The notes under the pieces were generated by a model. That model worked only from the letters and a program-made list of their open reading frames with translations, was not told the origin of the DNA and made no database searches. 7,342 bases of DNA, taken from Treponema sp. (GTDB lineage Bacteria > Spirochaetota > Spirochaetia > Treponematales > Breznakiellaceae). Both the position numbers and the translations under genes were made by a program. Every line of letters starts with the position of its first letter. Within the stretch, counting starts at the first letter, position 1. The stretch covers positions 8,383 to 15,724 of the forward strand of contig WQRP01000025.1 in assembly GCA_009786675.1 (NCBI GenBank). The letters run 5' to 3'. Below are positions 6,010 through 7,342 of the stretch, in pieces.

Positions 6010-7146
6010 ATGGCGTTTGACCTTTTGCGCTACGGGTACGGTATTTTCTTCGTCGCCCTGCAGAGCGCGCTTATGTTCGGATTTTTCCTGGAATGGCTGC
6101 GGGACCGGCGCGCGGCGGCGCATGGGGAAAACCCCAGGGTGTCGGTCATAGTCCCCATCCACAACGAGGAGCGGCGCATGGGGGGCCTGCTGGCAAGCCT
6201 GCTTAGGCAGGACTACCCGGCCCAGATTATCCTTGTCGACGACGGCTCGGACGACGAAAGCCCGGCGATGCTGGCCGAATTCGTGGAAAACGCCCGGAAA
6301 CTGGGCATGGACGACTGCCGGGTCATTACCCTGGCGGAGAACCCCGGCCCAAACCGGAAACAGTACGCCCTTTCGGTGGGCGTGGCCGGGGCCTCCGGGG
6401 ATCTCCTGCTCTTTACCGACGGCGACTGCGAGGTGCCCCCCGGTTGGATACGGGCGATGGCCGGGCGAATGCGCGACCGCCGGGTGGGCGCGCTTATAGG
6501 CCCGGTCTTTAAGAAAAAGCCGGGGAGGGGATTCTTCTACCTGTACCAGTGCTACGACCACGCGATTCGCTACAACTACCTTGCCGGGGCCATCGGGCTT
6601 GGCGCGGCCGGCGGCGGCTTCGGGAACAACCTTATCGTGAACAGGGCGGCCCTGGATTCCGTGGGCGGCTACGACGCCGTCCCGCCGTCCCCCACCGAGG
6701 ACGCCGCCCTGATCTCGCTGATCCGGTCCCGGGGAAGGTACCGCGTCCGCGCCGCCGCCCTGCCCGACGCCGCCGTGGAAACCTGCGCCGAGGACACCTG
6801 GCGCGGCTTCGTCGGCCAGACCCTGCGCTGGAACAACGGCGGCCTGTTCAGCCCCGAGCCGGTGACCCGCTTTGGCTACAACCTGCTTATGCTGCTGATA
6901 ACCGCGGGGGCGCTCGCGTTCCCCCTGCTGCCCTTTTTTCCGGGGCTTTGGCCCCTGCCGGCCGCCTGCCTAATCGTCATGGTCCAGAACACGGTCGCGG
7001 CATTCGCCTTTTTCCGCAGCAAACTGCCCAGGGGCGGCTTGGGCTACCTTTGCACCCTGCTTTTCGCCCAGCCGTACTTTACCCTGATGACGCTGATGGG
7101 CTACTGCGGGGTAAGGCCGAAATGGAAGGGCAGGAAACTGCCGTAG
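6010..7146 (+). CDS. Membrane-anchored family 2 glycosyltransferase
   Basis: This 378-residue GT-A-fold enzyme transfers a sugar from a nucleotide-sugar donor, acting at the cytoplasmic face of the inner membrane. An N-terminal helix (about 9-30) anchors it. The catalytic domain starts with PRVSVIVPIHNE (42-53), followed by donor-binding LVDDGSDD (75-82), the metal-binding DGD (137-139) within FTDGDCE, the acidic pair Glu230-Asp231 and QTLRW (270-274). That last motif matches the QxxRW signature of processive or beta-forming enzymes. C-terminal hydrophobic stretches at about 290-310, 314-335 and 345-365 suggest further membrane helices. Substrate and product cannot be told; a cell-surface glycan or glycolipid is likely. 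The start at 6010 is preferred to ATG 5983 (nine more residues), because GGGGG at 5997-6001 sits 8 bases before 6010 and 5983 overlaps the proposed -10. It is divergent from the 507-residue protein gene, with 74 bases between the starts. Confidence 0.88.
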   Translation: MAFDLLRYGYGIFFVALQSALMFGFFLEWLRDRRAAAHGENPRVSVIVPIHNEERRMGGLLASLLRQDYPAQIILVDDGSDDESPAMLAEFVENARKLGMDDCRVITLAENPGPNRKQYALSVGVAGASGDLLLFTDGDCEVPPGWIRAMAGRMRDRRVGALIGPVFKKKPGRGFFYLYQCYDHAIRYNYLAGAIGLGAAGGGFGNNLIVNRAALDSVGGYDAVPPSPTEDAALISLIRSRGRYRVRAAALPDAAVETCAEDTWRGFVGQTLRWNNGGLFSPEPVTRFGYNLLMLLITAGALAFPLLPFFPGLWPLPAACLIVMVQNTVAAFAFFRSKLPRGGLGYLCTLLFAQPYFTLMTLMGYCGVRPKWKGRKLP

Positions 7147-7151
7147 CCCTT
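7126..7151 (+). other. Stem-loops across the glycosyltransferase stop codon
   Basis: Two alternative stems can form: GGCAG (7129-7133) with CTGCC (7138-7142) closing a GAAA tetraloop, or AAGGGC (7126-7131) with GCCCTT (7146-7151). They share bases and cannot both form fully. No T-run follows, so this is not a standard intrinsic terminator, although it may protect the 3' end of the message. The right arm overlaps the next promoter's -35 element. Confidence 0.25.
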
Positions 7152-7178
7152 GACATTCCCGGCCTTTCGTGGTATACG
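7150..7178 (+). promoter_or_regulatory. Promoter candidate with a perfect -35 hexamer
   Basis: TTGACA (7150-7155) matches the sigma-70 -35 consensus exactly. TATACG (7173-7178) follows after an ideal 17-base spacer, matching four of six positions of the -10 consensus. Transcription would begin near 7185, heading off the right edge. The target is unknown: either a gene cut by the window end or a small RNA. Confidence 0.5.
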
Positions 7179-7183
7179 TAACC

Positions 7184-7342
<159 letters not shown>

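Overview
The window reads as ordinary chromosomal DNA from a GC-rich bacterium. It carries four complete protein genes, compact intergenic regions with recognisable sigma-70-type promoters, and strong AGGAGG-type ribosome binding sites. My best guess for the source is a spirochaete of the Treponema group. The main reason is that the 507-residue protein in the middle resembles, from memory, an uncharacterised family I associate with treponemes (DUF5312). The guess rests mostly on that one gene and I could not confirm it with a search. No phage, transposon, CRISPR or RNA-gene signature was found.

Layout, left to right. Positions 1-176 are an AT-rich control region with a perfect 12-bp palindrome, an extended -10 promoter and a small 5'-leader hairpin. 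It drives a rightward gene (177-1568) for a YjiH-type polytopic membrane protein with a nucleoside-recognition/Gate fold. This gene meets the next one tail to tail, and their stop codons overlap by 4 bases. The next two genes run leftward and are probably co-transcribed: the 507-residue cytoplasmic protein (5935-4412) first, then, after 60 bases, a 928-residue membrane-bound hybrid histidine kinase (4351-1565). The 74 bases between 5936 and 6009 form a divergent promoter region with a near-perfect 16-bp palindrome. From there a rightward gene (6010-7146) encodes a membrane-anchored family 2 glycosyltransferase. The last 196 bases hold a promoter with a perfect -35 hexamer, an open frame that runs off the edge, a 6-bp hairpin, and a terminal run of 41 C that looks like a sequencing or assembly artefact.

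How the genes may work together is mostly inference. The kinase senses something through an extracytoplasmic, Cache-like domain and relays it through tandem HAMP and PAS modules to a kinase core and an attached receiver. No HPt protein or output regulator lies in the window, so its target is elsewhere. The 507-residue protein is the only obvious operon partner of the kinase. The glycosyltransferase may share a regulator with that operon through the palindrome between them. The most checkable oddities are two 8-base homopolymers near the 5' ends of the kinase and transporter genes, where a one-base change in either direction would truncate the protein, and the palindrome in the divergent promoter region. 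I did not find a convincing undescribed multi-gene system.
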